64,000 nt of DNA from assembly GCA_021608145.1 (NCBI GenBank), contig JAKIHM010000003.1:1-64000 (forward strand). The letters run 5' to 3'. The stretch comes from Thermovorax subterraneus (GTDB lineage: Bacteria; Bacillota; Thermosediminibacteria; Thermosediminibacterales; Thermosediminibacteraceae). The notes below the pieces were generated by a model, which was given only the letters and a program-made list of their open reading frames with translations, was not told the DNA's origin and ran no database searches. The stretch's first letter is position 1. Every line of letters begins with the position of its first letter. This document shows positions 8,105 through 17,644 of this stretch, piece by piece. The translations under genes and the position numbers were made by a program.

Positions 8105-9136
8105 TTAGCCTAACAGGATTCCGATAACCACAGCACTGAGGATGGAAATAAACGCCGAAGAAACAGCACCCAGGATGACAGCACGGCTGCCAATTTTCGT
8201 CATTGCACTGAAGGACAAATCAAGACCTAACCCCGCCATGGCGGCGGTCATGAGCCAGTTATCGAAAATTATAAGGCCGGCGACGACATTTTTTGGCAGT
8301 CTGGCGAAGGAGTTGACCAGAACCATCACGAAAAAGAATATAGCAAACCATGGGATTGTAATTTTGCCCTTGTCTCTTACATTGTCGTCCCACGGGATAA
8401 AGGTCAGGATAAGGGTAAGCGGAATTATAAAAAGTACCCTTATCATCTTTACGGTAGATGCTATTGCTTTGAATTGGCCGCTAACCACAACGCTTGCTGC
8501 CGCGACCTGTGCAACCTCATGAATCGAACTTCCTGCCCACAACGCGTAGAACATGTCGGGCATATGTAGAAGACCATGCAGTGCCGGGTAAAGAAACATG
8601 AAAATAGTGCCGAACAAGGTTACAGCGCCGATGGCGAATGCGGCATCTTCCTCATTGGATTGAATGACTGCATCTACTGCTGCTACCGCTGATGCTCCGC
8701 AGATGGATACACCACTACCCAAAAGCAGGGTCCTCTTAAAGGGGATGCCCATGATACGGCCAAGCCATATAGTGAAAATGATGGTTGAAGTAGAAGCAAC
8801 GAGGATAGAGATGAGGGCATAAGGACCTACCTCTAAGACATGGGATATGCTGAGCTTGAAACCAAGAAAGATAATGGCAAGTCTTAAGATATTTTTAGCG
8901 CTGAAACGTATGCCCTTTTGTGTGCTTGATGGCAGGGGGATAAAATTTTTTATTAACATGCCTATGATTATTGCGATTATGAGCGAGCTTAACGGTAGCA
9001 CCTTTGAAAAAAGCGTTGTGGACTGAAGCAGCACTGATATGACAGTAACTGCAGATACAAGTATGAGGCCGGGAAGATGTTCGGTGGTCCACAGTACCGC
9101 GACTCTAATAAAACTCTGAATATGACTTTTCCCCAT
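8105..9136 (-). CDS. yeiH: YeiH/UPF0324 family putative sulfate exporter
   Basis: A 343-residue inner-membrane protein with about ten hydrophobic helices, including LIIAIIIGMLIKNF, LAIIFLGFKLSI and LLGSGVSICGASAVAAV. The motif GSGVSICGASAVAA and the later HEVAQVAAA are typical of UPF0324. Family members are annotated as sulfate or sulfonate exporters, but transport evidence is thin. It is divergent from a LysR regulator with which it shares a 135-base promoter region, the usual arrangement of a LysR and its target. Confidence 0.88.
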   Translation of the reverse strand: MGKSHIQSFIRVAVLWTTEHLPGLILVSAVTVISVLLQSTTLFSKVLPLSSLIIAIIIGMLIKNFIPLPSSTQKGIRFSAKNILRLAIIFLGFKLSISHVLEVGPYALISILVASTSTIIFTIWLGRIMGIPFKRTLLLGSGVSICGASAVAAVDAVIQSNEEDAAFAIGAVTLFGTIFMFLYPALHGLLHMPDMFYALWAGSSIHEVAQVAAASVVVSGQFKAIASTVKMIRVLFIIPLTLILTFIPWDDNVRDKGKITIPWFAIFFFVMVLVNSFARLPKNVVAGLIIFDNWLMTAAMAGLGLDLSFSAMTKIGSRAVILGAVSSAFISILSAVVIGILLG

Positions 9137-9200
9137 TTTTATATCTACCCCTCTTCTTAATCTCTCATTTTAAGCTTGCATGCTCTAATATACTACTTGC

Positions 9201-9254
9201 ATTACATAAATGTAAAATACTAAAATAAAATAAAAACGATATGTAATTACATAT
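9201..9254. promoter_or_regulatory. palindromic sites between yeiH and lysR
   Basis: ATATGTAATTACATAT (9239-9254) is a perfect 16-bp palindrome 17 bases before the lysR start. TTACATAAATGTAA (about 9202-9215) is a near palindrome of related sequence. They are good candidates for binding sites of the LysR protein controlling itself and yeiH. Confidence 0.55.
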
Positions 9255-9271
9255 GAATTGAAGGTGCAAGC

Positions 9272-10192
9272 ATGACTCTGCGACATTTAAGAATATTTCT
9301 CATAGTGTGCGAAACTGGCAGCGTGACCGCAGCAGCAAAACAATTGCACATGACCCAGCCACCGGTTAGCCAGGTCATCCGTGAACTTGAGAAATACTAT
9401 GGCGTAAGGCTTTTTGAACGTTTTGGTCGCAGGATTTATCTTACAAAAGCAGGAGAGGAGCTATACTCTTACGCCTCGCACATACTAAGCCTGTTGGCCG
9501 AGGCTGAAAAACGGTTATCAGACATGTCAAAAAGCGGCATTCTGCGCGTGGGTGCCAGCATGACCATAGGCACGGCAATTCTACCTACCATCATGAAGGA
9601 ATTTTTCGCTTTTCATCCGACTGTTCAAATGCATGCTGTAGTCGACAATACGGCTACCATTATAAAAATGCTGTATGTGGCTAAGCTTGACATAGGACTG
9701 GTGGAGGGCATAGGCAACTGGCCAGACATAGTTAAGGTGCCAGTTTACGACGATGAGCTTGTGCTTGTATGCCCACCGAAGCACGAATGGGCAGGAGCAA
9801 AGAGCATTGACGCCGCACAGCTTGAAGATCAGTGCTTCGTTATCCGTGAGGAGGGTAGCGGCACTCGCGAGGTATTTGAGGCTGCAACGAAAGCATATGG
9901 CATAAAGTGGAAACCTGTTGGAGTGTTTAACAGTACCGAGGCTATAATCAATGCTGTTCATTGTGGTCTAGGACTTTCCTTTATTTCGCCGCTTGCGGTC
10001 CAGAACGCGGTGGCAACCGGCAAGGTTGCAGTAGTAAAGGTTTCTGGATTAGATATTAAGCGCAAATTTAACCTTGTTTATCATAAAAACAAATTTTTTA
10101 CTAACGTGATGAAAGAGTTTATAGCTTTCTGCCTTGAGTTTTTCAAGCAGATCAGGCCGGACTTAGCTTCCGCACCGGAAAGAAATCCTTAA
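9272..10192 (+). CDS. LysR-type transcriptional regulator (CysL-like)
   Basis: A 306-residue LysR protein. The N-terminal winged helix-turn-helix contains SVTAAAKQLHMTQPPVSQVI and RLFERFGRRIYLTKAGEEL, followed by a linker helix and a periplasmic-binding-like effector domain from about residue 90 (ILRVGASMTIGTAILP). Divergent yeiH is its probable target; this LysR-yeiH pairing is widespread. Start ATG has AAGGTG upstream. A degraded paralogue piece lies at 404-470. Confidence 0.9.
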   Translation: MTLRHLRIFLIVCETGSVTAAAKQLHMTQPPVSQVIRELEKYYGVRLFERFGRRIYLTKAGEELYSYASHILSLLAEAEKRLSDMSKSGILRVGASMTIGTAILPTIMKEFFAFHPTVQMHAVVDNTATIIKMLYVAKLDIGLVEGIGNWPDIVKVPVYDDELVLVCPPKHEWAGAKSIDAAQLEDQCFVIREEGSGTREVFEAATKAYGIKWKPVGVFNSTEAIINAVHCGLGLSFISPLAVQNAVATGKVAVVKVSGLDIKRKFNLVYHKNKFFTNVMKEFIAFCLEFFKQIRPDLASAPERNP

Positions 10193-10249
10193 CCCCGGAT
10201 TCAAGACACGGGCTGGCCTCATAATTAGAGTTTTACGATAAAATTTTAG

Positions 10250-10306
<57 letters not shown>

Positions 10307-10390
10307 GATTTTAATTTTTTTTATAGAATAAATTCATAATAAAACTATTGCTTTATTTTCACATTGTTTTATAATGGAGTGACACCAAGA

Positions 10391-12058
10391 ATGCTTACAT
10401 ATTTTGATTTTAATACCAAAATTAATTTAGATTTGCTTGAAAGTCTTTCAAACTTTAAAGAAGAATTCAATATAAACTCTTTAATTATTTATTTGATTGA
10501 CAATAAAAGAATATATAACGTTGAAGAAGTTGGTGCTGAAATTATTGATACTGCCCTCTCTTTAAAAATCCTACAAAATAATAATATTGTGAGTCTTGCA
10601 TGTGACAGCCTAAAACCTGTTTATCATCTTATCGAAGACGATGATGCTGTTGCTCCAATGAACAAAAATTTTATGGAAGAAGTATGTATCCCTATAAAAG
10701 TAGAAAAACATAAGGATATTAAGGATATTATTGTTTGCGTGTATTTTGGATTCACTAATAAAATTAAAGATATTGCAGAATTACTATCTTTATTCTTCAG
10801 TAAATTTAACCTATTTGAAATATATTCTTATGCATTTTCGAAATACAGCCAATTAATCGGTATCGAAAGAATTTCAAAACTTCTGATGGTGCTTGAAGAT
10901 AATATAAAATTTAACCAGCCGTCTTTAAGACTGCACGCCTTCAATGTAGCATTCTGGTCCGTTGAAATAGCCAAGAAACTGAATTTCTCAAAGAGCGACC
11001 TTGAAAAACTCTACTACGCGGCTTTATTCCATGATATTGGGAAAATAAGAATCAAAAGCAGTATAATTAATAAAGAAGGTTCATTGACAGAAGAAGAATA
11101 CGAGGAAGTTAAACGCCATGCAGAGTATGGATATATAATTACAAAGGAATTGTTGGGTGATGTATATCCTGACATCCCCTCATGGGTAAAATACCATCAT
11201 GAAATGTATGATGGAAGCGGTTACCCCACCGGATTGAAAGGTAATGATATCCCTCTCCCAAGCAGGATTATTAAGGTTGCAGATGTAATAGATGTCTTGC
11301 ATTCTCCAAGAAGCTATAAACAAACCGTTTCCGTTGACAAAATAATTGCCGAACTAAAAAGATGCAGCAAAAAAGACTTTGATCCAGAAGTTGTAAATGC
11401 AGCACTAGAAGTAATTAACGAAAGAATTATATTACCGATGGATATATTAAAGTCAGAGGGCGAAAAAATTTTGCCAGCATACCTTTCACTACAAACTTAC
11501 AAAGATATAATTAATTTGGAGGGATATTTTTACCTTAATGAAGAAAAAAGTTATTTCAAATCTACTAATACTATTAAAGGCATAGAAGACTTGTGGAATT
11601 TAATCTCAGCATCCCTTGTGATAGAAAAATTTAATTCTATACATGAGTATGAAGTTGATGTAGTTCCAATAGATGAAAACAATTATCTAATTTCAAATAT
11701 AAGACTTCTTGAAAAAAAGAGCTATGTATCCATATTATGGGAGTTAGATGCATATTTAATTACACAAGACGGTAAAAATATAAACGTTAAAGTTAAAAGA
11801 CTGTCGGATGATTATCTGTTATTTGTATGTGATAACTCCTACACTTTCAATATGGCAAATCCTTACAAACTGATGCTTCAATTTGAAGATGGTGAAGTAT
11901 TAATTTTAAACGGGCGAATCACCTACAGTTACCCTGTATCCGATAATTACATTTATTGTAAATACACCTTTGCAAATATTCCAGAGGCAACAAGAGATAA
12001 ATTGTTCAGGCAGATTTTTAGAAAACAAATTGAGTTAAGGAAACATGTAAATCTTTGA
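10391..12058 (+). CDS. HD-GYP domain protein with C-terminal PilZ-like domain
   Basis: Predicted c-di-GMP phosphodiesterase. Residues 1-155 form an uncharacterised sensor-like region. The HD-GYP domain (about 160-345) shows FHDIGKIRI, RHAEYGY, HHEMYDGSGYPTGL and KVADVIDVL, so the metal site and the GYP motif are intact. The C-terminal ~110 residues end in DKLFRQIFRKQIELRK, the typical tail of PilZ domains, but the arginine motif and NxSxxG that bind c-di-GMP are not evident. The ATG at 10391 with GGAGTG upstream is preferred over an in-frame TTG at 10364. AT-rich compared with its right neighbour. Confidence 0.85.
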   Translation: MLTYFDFNTKINLDLLESLSNFKEEFNINSLIIYLIDNKRIYNVEEVGAEIIDTALSLKILQNNNIVSLACDSLKPVYHLIEDDDAVAPMNKNFMEEVCIPIKVEKHKDIKDIIVCVYFGFTNKIKDIAELLSLFFSKFNLFEIYSYAFSKYSQLIGIERISKLLMVLEDNIKFNQPSLRLHAFNVAFWSVEIAKKLNFSKSDLEKLYYAALFHDIGKIRIKSSIINKEGSLTEEEYEEVKRHAEYGYIITKELLGDVYPDIPSWVKYHHEMYDGSGYPTGLKGNDIPLPSRIIKVADVIDVLHSPRSYKQTVSVDKIIAELKRCSKKDFDPEVVNAALEVINERIILPMDILKSEGEKILPAYLSLQTYKDIINLEGYFYLNEEKSYFKSTNTIKGIEDLWNLISASLVIEKFNSIHEYEVDVVPIDENNYLISNIRLLEKKSYVSILWELDAYLITQDGKNINVKVKRLSDDYLLFVCDNSYTFNMANPYKLMLQFEDGEVLILNGRITYSYPVSDNYIYCKYTFANIPEATRDKLFRQIFRKQIELRKHVNL

Positions 12059-12198
12059 TATTATTCATTCTTGTTAAATTTATCACAGGGCAGATTACCT
12101 GAGAATGTAGGAAATTTAGTACCCTTGCAGTTCCCATATATTTTCATTAATGGTTGTGCTTTGTTAAGCATGGAGGGTTACTTTCCCCTTTCCTGCCT

Positions 12199-13848
12199 TT
12201 AAAGATTGCGCGCATCACTCAGGCGGTTGTCCTTAAGTACCGTCTTCTTTGCCGGGGGAGCGTAAGTCCGTATGATCTGTTCGGCTACTTTAATCCCATC
12301 TACGGCGGCCGAGACAATACCTCCGGCATAGCCGGCTCCTTCCCCCGCGGGATACAACCCTTTTAGCGATACGGACTGAAAGTCTTCTCCCCTTAAAATC
12401 CGCAGAGGAGCCGAGCTGCGCGTTTCTACTCCTGTCAATACCGCCTCCTTGCCCGCAAAGCCGGGCATCCGACGATCGAAGTCAATGAGCGCTCTTCTCA
12501 AGGGCTCGGCAATGAAGTCGGGAAGTATCCGATCCAGATTTGTCGGTATCACCCCCGGACGGTAAGTGGGTTGCAACTTATCAAAGCTTGAGGATTCCTG
12601 GCGCATGAGGAAGTCGACGACCTTCTGGGCCGGGGCCCTATAGCCACCTCCTCCCATGAGGTATGCAGCCTTCTCCATCTTTTCCTGCAGGGCAACTCCT
12701 CCCAAGATATTTTCATCCCAATCTTTAGGGCTCACCGTAACCAAGAGTGCGCTATTGGCCACTCCGGAATCACGGGCGCAGTAGCTCATGCCGTTTACTA
12801 CCACCTGATTCTCTCCCGAGGCACTGGCAATCACGTAGCCTCCCGGGCACATGCAGAATGAATAGACATTCCTTCCAGTTTCCTCGTCCTGATAGGTAAT
12901 ACGGTACTCAGCCGCCGGAAGCCGCGGATGCCCAGCATATTTACCGTACTGGATCCTATCGATCAGGGCCTGCGGATGCTCGATCCTCACCCCAACAGCA
13001 AACGCCTTGGGAGTAAGGCTTACCCCTTTGCGGTAAAGCAAGCGATAAACATCACGAGCCGAATGCCCAACCGCCAAAACCAGTACCTCTGCATCGACCT
13101 CGATGGCGTCGTTTATAACCGCCCCCTTTATATGCCCACCTTCGGCAATAAGATCCGTGAGCCGCGCTTCGAAATATATCTCGCCGCCCAGTTCCAGGAT
13201 ACGCCGCCTCATATTATAGACTATCTCCCTGAGTCGGTCGGTACCAACGTGGGGGTTTTTCACGTATTCGATCTCGGGAGGTGCACCCATGGACACCAAC
13301 GTTTTAAGCACCTTTTCTACCCGTACATCGCCGATGCGCGTGGTCAGTTTACCATCGGAAAACGTTCCCGCTCCTCCCTCACCGAACTGTACATTCGATT
13401 CGGGATCGAGCTCGCCATACTGCCAAAAACGGTCGACATCCTCGACCCGGCGTCTCAGGTCTCTGCCCCTTTCGACTACCACCGGCTTATAGCCGTATTC
13501 AGCCAGCGTAAGGGCGCAAAAAAGCCCGGCCGGTCCAGCCCCCACGATCAACGGTGAATACGTTAACCGTTCACTTCCCAAAATAAGCGGTTCTTCCTTG
13601 ACCGGCTCCACCACGGATATGTCTGGGGCCCTAAAGATCGAACGGGGAAGCCGCATACCCCATTTTAGCTTGACATCCACGTGGTAGGTGAAATACACCT
13701 CAGTCCGCCGGGCATCGATGGCCTTGCGTGCGATCTTCAGATCCTCGATGGCCACCGGATTTACCCCTAGCCGCTGCGCCGCTTTTTTTACGAGCAGCGC
13801 TTCTTCTTCGTCAACGTGCAGCCGTAGGTTGCGCACTCTTACAATCAT
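12199..13848 (-). CDS. FAD-dependent oxidoreductase (COG2509 family)
   Basis: A 549-residue flavoprotein of the NAD(P)/FAD-dependent dehydrogenase type. After an N-terminal domain of about 90 residues, the dinucleotide-binding motif PLIVGAGPAGLFCALTLAEYG appears near residue 100, followed by VERGRDLRRR. QFGEGGAGTFSDGKL and the C-terminal GLYPAGEGAGYAGGIVSAA (FAD contact) are family hallmarks. Physiological substrate unknown. Its GC-rich codon use contrasts with both AT-rich neighbours. Confidence 0.85.
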   Translation of the reverse strand: MIVRVRNLRLHVDEEEALLVKKAAQRLGVNPVAIEDLKIARKAIDARRTEVYFTYHVDVKLKWGMRLPRSIFRAPDISVVEPVKEEPLILGSERLTYSPLIVGAGPAGLFCALTLAEYGYKPVVVERGRDLRRRVEDVDRFWQYGELDPESNVQFGEGGAGTFSDGKLTTRIGDVRVEKVLKTLVSMGAPPEIEYVKNPHVGTDRLREIVYNMRRRILELGGEIYFEARLTDLIAEGGHIKGAVINDAIEVDAEVLVLAVGHSARDVYRLLYRKGVSLTPKAFAVGVRIEHPQALIDRIQYGKYAGHPRLPAAEYRITYQDEETGRNVYSFCMCPGGYVIASASGENQVVVNGMSYCARDSGVANSALLVTVSPKDWDENILGGVALQEKMEKAAYLMGGGGYRAPAQKVVDFLMRQESSSFDKLQPTYRPGVIPTNLDRILPDFIAEPLRRALIDFDRRMPGFAGKEAVLTGVETRSSAPLRILRGEDFQSVSLKGLYPAGEGAGYAGGIVSAAVDGIKVAEQIIRTYAPPAKKTVLKDNRLSDARNL

Positions 13849-14000
13849 ATACCATTCCCTTCCGTTGTCGGTTCTACATCCACCGTAACCAGTACGGTGC
13901 CAATATTAAAACCATAGGTAGGCGAATACAGCTAGAGTTTGTTGAGCTCATATTATTGCTATAGACCGGTGATGCCGGGAAGTACAAACCATGTTCTACT

Positions 14001-14513
14001 TTAAGAAAAAGATGTTGTTGGACATATCTCCATGGACCCTTGTCGGCAGGAACCTCCTGCCAGGTCCTGGAGCCTTTTGGTATGGTATTCGGAAGTGGCA
14101 ATGGGCACTGCTATCTGGCTCCTGCCGGAGGAGACGGGGAACTTGATGACCCATGTGCCTGACGGCAACTGATGTATTGAATAGCAGTCCTGCCGCACCA
14201 TTACCGGAACTATCCGGTCAAATTTGGGCAGGCTGGATTTCTTGCCATTTTTTGTGCGTGAAAGATATGAGCGATAAGCTGAGAGTGCTTTGAGCATGGC
14301 GCACTGGAGTGTAGCTCGATTGAGGTCGAATAGTTCACAGGCTTTGTGGTAGGTTTCGCGGTTTAACTTTGCCCTGCTGGTAGTTTTCAAAGTTTCAGCC
14401 TGTTCCAGGGACCAGGCGCAGGCTTTTCGATATGTTTCCAGCATGAGAGCCATCTTCTCCAGTTTGCCTTTGTTTGGGAATAGGAGTTTTACCTTTAGTG
14501 TTACTGTCTGCAT
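14001..14513 (-). pseudogene. truncated IS200/IS605-type TnpB (OrfB)
   Basis: The N-terminal 150 residues (LKVKLLFPNKGKLEKM, YRKACAWSLEQAE, LSAYRSYLSRTKNGKKSSLP) are those of a TnpB-like RNA-guided nuclease or OrfB. The reading frame shifts after KRLQDLAGGS, and the RuvC catalytic domain with its DED residues and zinc finger is missing. The element is therefore dead. No TnpA is nearby. Confidence 0.75.
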
Positions 14514-14523
14514 ATAGTATCTC

Positions 14524-14617
14524 CTCCGGTTCGCTTAAATTTTAGCACGACCGGAGAAAAATTACAACCCGCCATTCATCCCCCGATTAAAATTGGGGGC
14601 ATTCTGGCGGGATTTTT
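14524..14617 (-). mobile_element. left end of the dead IS200/IS605-type element, with hairpins
   Basis: Upstream of the tnpB start, CCCGCCA (14568-14574) pairs with TGGCGGG (14605-14611) around an inner CCCCC/GGGGG stem, and CTCCGGT (14524-14530) pairs with ACCGGAG (14550-14556). Subterminal hairpins are the recognition structures of this family. TTAC (minus strand, 14618-14621) directly borders the end, matching the tetranucleotide used as target by IS608-type elements. Confidence 0.6.
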
Positions 14618-14748
14618 GTAAAAAATTCTTCGCCTCCCTTGCCTTCTTTTTGTGCAAACATGGAAAGAAAATATTCATAAAACCTACCCAAAATATCTTT
14701 CTCTTCGTTTTTACCAAAATTAATGCTGCCAATTAAGGTAACAATTTC
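14618..14748 (-). pseudogene. hsdM fragment abutting the IS605-type element
   Basis: The minus strand reads EIVTLIGSINFGKNEEKD and continues LGRFYEYFLSMFAQKEGKGG EEFFT, nearly identical to the segment of the intact HsdM in this window (EIVNLIGSINFGKNEELD...). It ends exactly at the transposon boundary. This is a remnant of a second type I methylase gene. Confidence 0.75.
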
Positions 14749-14811
14749 AAATAAAACCAGGCCATTAATGACGATTTTTTGGTTAATCCCTTACCACCAT
14801 TAGATCCTAAA

Positions 14812-15600
14812 TTAACGGTAAAATCTCCGAGTAAAAGGAGAATTAAAATAATTATCTTTGATATATTGGATCCACTGTTTATATATATCTTCTTCAGATA
14901 CGCCAAATATTTCTTCATACGCTGAAGGATTTTTTATTAAATCCATAATTTTATTCATACCATAATTCTTATCGAGAAATTCTATATATGTGTAAGAAAA
15001 AGCATAGAGTCCTTTGTTGCCAAATTTAATAGGATTACTTATTTTTGTATCTTCTATATCAGGTACATTTTCCAACGGATAATTTGGTTTAGCATTGCCC
15101 GATAAATAACCCGCCAATCCTTCATTTAAAAATTTTGGCGCTTTTTTATTTATCTGATAAATTACCGTGTGGACATATTCATGCACAACAGTCTGAACTA
15201 CAATATTATAATCATGTACTGGCCCTGGATTTAACGGCGAAACTATAATCACTTTATCTTTTATATTATCTCCAATATACCATTCGGGACCTAAAATCCT
15301 ACCTAAATAACCATACTTTTTTGTCTGAAAGGTTTGGAGGTTAGGATAAATATATATTTCTGTTTTTTTCGTTCGGGTAAAATTCATAGCGGAGTTAATT
15401 TTTTTGTACGTTTTCTCCAAAATTTCTGCCATATCTATTACAGCGTTTTCATCTTGTTTTTCATAATAAAAAACAAAATTATCTGTTTCTTTAGATATCA
15501 TTTTATTTGTCTTCAGATTGAATGTAGGTAGAAATATAATTATTAACATAAATATTAATGCCATGATAATGATTAATAAAATTTTTGCCTTTTTTTGCAT
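14812..15600 (-). CDS. membrane-anchored zinc metallopeptidase-like protein (peptidase MA type)
   Basis: A 262-residue protein starting with a lysine-rich signal anchor (ILLIIIMALIFMLIIIFLP), so the rest is probably extracytoplasmic. It carries VVHEYVHTVIYQ, an HExxH zinc site, with a downstream glutamate in FLNEGLAGYLSG, the gluzincin arrangement of the peptidase MA-like superfamily. The ATG at 15598-15600 with AAGGAG six bases upstream is chosen over an upstream start. Substrate unknown. The hsdM relic directly follows its stop. Confidence 0.75.
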   Translation of the reverse strand: MQKKAKILLIIIMALIFMLIIIFLPTFNLKTNKMISKETDNFVFYYEKQDENAVIDMAEILEKTYKKINSAMNFTRTKKTEIYIYPNLQTFQTKKYGYLGRILGPEWYIGDNIKDKVIIVSPLNPGPVHDYNIVVQTVVHEYVHTVIYQINKKAPKFLNEGLAGYLSGNAKPNYPLENVPDIEDTKISNPIKFGNKGLYAFSYTYIEFLDKNYGMNKIMDLIKNPSAYEEIFGVSEEDIYKQWIQYIKDNYFNSPFTRRFYR

Positions 15601-15673
15601 AATGTTCTCCTTTCTTTTTATTAGGAATATCTTTGGCATCAATTGTAAAAATACTTATGGCTTTCAACTTCGG

Positions 15674-15831
15674 TTAAATACATTCTTAAAAGCCTAAGCA
15701 TTAAAGTACCGGCGGTGGTGATTCAAACCTTCACTTTACCGCAGCTTTTCACAGCTTTGCTGGGCGGAATAATTGGCAGTATGGTAATTTTACTGCTTCA
15801 GCGTTACTTCGCTAAGACAGAAAATTCATGA
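15674..15831 (+). pseudogene. C-terminal remnant of a membrane protein
   Basis: An open plus frame without a good start reads KSLSIKVPAVVIQTFTLPQL and a hydrophobic GGIIGSMVILLLQRYF before TGA at 15829-15831. It looks like the last transmembrane helix of a small transporter such as an ECF-type substrate-binding subunit. Family not certain. Confidence 0.3.
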
Positions 15832-15839
15832 AAAGCTGC

Positions 15840-16490
15840 TCATCGATCAGTTCCTTGATTTTTAAAAAAATACAAAGCAATTTGGGTCCTATGCTTAAAT
15901 CCCGTTTTATCTAAAATAGACGTGATGTAATTTTTAACCGTACCCTTGGATATAAATAATTTTTCTGCAATTTCTTTATTCGATAAACCCATAGAAATAA
16001 GTTCAATTATCTCTCTTTCCCTTTTTGAAAAAATGGATAAGTCAATTTCATTGGTTTTATTTTTTTGCTTCTTTACTTGAAGTCCCTCTTTTATTTTCTC
16101 AAATACCACATCCTGCAAAACAGAGTTACCTTCATATACCATTTTTATTGCATTTTTTATTTTATCAGGCGGATTATTTTTAAGTAGATACCCTTTTGCT
16201 CCGTATTTTATTGCATCAAATACGTATTCATCGTCATCAAAGGTCGTGAGAATTAATACCTTTATATCCGATTTACTGCATATTTCCTTAGTTGCTTCAA
16301 CACCATTTAATACCGGCATTCTTACATCTAATAAAGCTACATCTACCGGATTTTGGGCTGCGTATTCAACTGCCTTTAACCCATCTTCTGCGCAGAACAC
16401 AACTTCAAAATCATCATCCATATTGAAAATTATTTTAAGACTTTCTCTTATTAAAGGGTCATCATCTGCTATCAAAAGTTTAATAGCCAT
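15840..16490 (-). CDS. NarL/LuxR-type response regulator
   Basis: A 216-residue two-domain regulator. The receiver (residues 1-120) has LLIADDDP, the phosphoacceptor in VALLDVRMP, and KGYLLKN. The C-terminal LuxR-type helix-turn-helix reads FSKREREIIELISMGLSNKEIAEKLF (shown in part) and ISKGTVKNYI. The ATG at 16490 overlaps the 3' end of the kinase gene and has GAAGGTG upstream. It probably controls the adjacent ABC exporter. Confidence 0.9.
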   Translation of the reverse strand: MAIKLLIADDDPLIRESLKIIFNMDDDFEVVFCAEDGLKAVEYAAQNPVDVALLDVRMPVLNGVEATKEICSKSDIKVLILTTFDDDEYVFDAIKYGAKGYLLKNNPPDKIKNAIKMVYEGNSVLQDVVFEKIKEGLQVKKQKNKTNEIDLSIFSKREREIIELISMGLSNKEIAEKLFISKGTVKNYITSILDKTGFKHRTQIALYFFKNQGTDR

Positions 16491-17601
16491 TTTTTTCACC
16501 TTCTAATGGCAACAATACTATTACAGAAAAGCCGTTTGACCCGTCTATTATAACTTTTCCACCTATGCTTTCGCTTCTTTCCTCAATCCCCTCTAGTCCA
16601 AGACCTTTTTTAATTATAGTAGCTCCTATACCATTATCTTTTACTTCTATTTTAATGAACTTATTGAGTACATTTATGCTTACCGTCACTTTTGTTGCTT
16701 TTGAATGTTTTAACACATTTGTCAAAGCCTCTTTTATATTTTCAAAAATAACATTCCACTTAAAATACGTTATTTTATCAATAGGACCGCTGTAAACAAA
16801 ACTTACATCTATATTGGACTTTGCGCTAAATTCATCCACCATAAGCTTTATTCTGTTTATTCCCATTTGCTCTGTCGTTGGTTTCATGGTATTTAAAGCA
16901 ATTCTTATGCTCTCATACCCATCTCTTAAAACATCAATGGTATTTTGTATTAATTTTTTAGCATGTTCGCTATTCTTATCTATTAAAATTTTTGCAGCTT
17001 CTAACTGCATCAAACTCCCCGATATAACATGGCCAATATTGTCATGTATTTTCTGCGAAATTTTATTTCTTTCTTCAAGCTGTGCAGTGTATTTTACCTG
17101 TTTTTCATATTCAGTATTTTTATGTATCTTGTTGTAAAGAGAATATATACTTTTTCTAAGTTCATCATTTTGATTTTTTAACCTTTCCATTTTTTTATAA
17201 GAAAAAACGGAAATATTGTAGATTACACACCCCATAAACGAAACTAAAATATATTCGGGAAGTATGGATTTATACAAAAATATTGTTACTAACAGTATAA
17301 AAGCAGCCCCATAGAAGGGCGAACCAAAATTTATATTAGAAAATTCGTATAAATTAAAAGGCAAAAGTAATATAAATTGTTCGTTTACGTAAACATAACT
17401 TACTATTAAGATGGCCATTGAAAATAACAATAATAAACTTTTTACGACTTTATTTCCCACTATATAGTACAAAATATTTATACAAATGAAGAAAAGAATA
17501 AAAAACACAAAGGATGCGGGATATTCCAATTTGTAGAGGAAAATTTTTACTATAAGATACAAAATAGTAAAAAACTCACTTAATATAAGCCAATTTTCCA
17601 T
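16480..17601 (-). CDS. sensor histidine kinase (HisKA_3/DesK-like)
   Basis: A 373-residue membrane kinase. About five to six N-terminal transmembrane helices are followed by a coiled linker (MERLKNQNDELRKSIYSLY) and a HisKA_3 domain with the phosphorylated histidine in RNKISQKIHDNIGH. The ATPase domain shows FENIKEALTNVLKHS and VKDNGIGATI, GLGLEGIEER. It is paired with the overlapping response regulator gene. The signal is unknown; location beside an ABC-2 exporter suggests antibiotic or envelope stress. Confidence 0.9.
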   Translation of the reverse strand: MENWLILSEFFTILYLIVKIFLYKLEYPASFVFFILFFICINILYYIVGNKVVKSLLLLFSMAILIVSYVYVNEQFILLLPFNLYEFSNINFGSPFYGAAFILLVTIFLYKSILPEYILVSFMGCVIYNISVFSYKKMERLKNQNDELRKSIYSLYNKIHKNTEYEKQVKYTAQLEERNKISQKIHDNIGHVISGSLMQLEAAKILIDKNSEHAKKLIQNTIDVLRDGYESIRIALNTMKPTTEQMGINRIKLMVDEFSAKSNIDVSFVYSGPIDKITYFKWNVIFENIKEALTNVLKHSKATKVTVSINVLNKFIKIEVKDNGIGATIIKKGLGLEGIEERSESIGGKVIIDGSNGFSVIVLLPLEGEKNGY

Positions 17602-17644
17602 ATCAATTCTCCAACAGAATATTTTGTAGTTTTAACTACTTATA

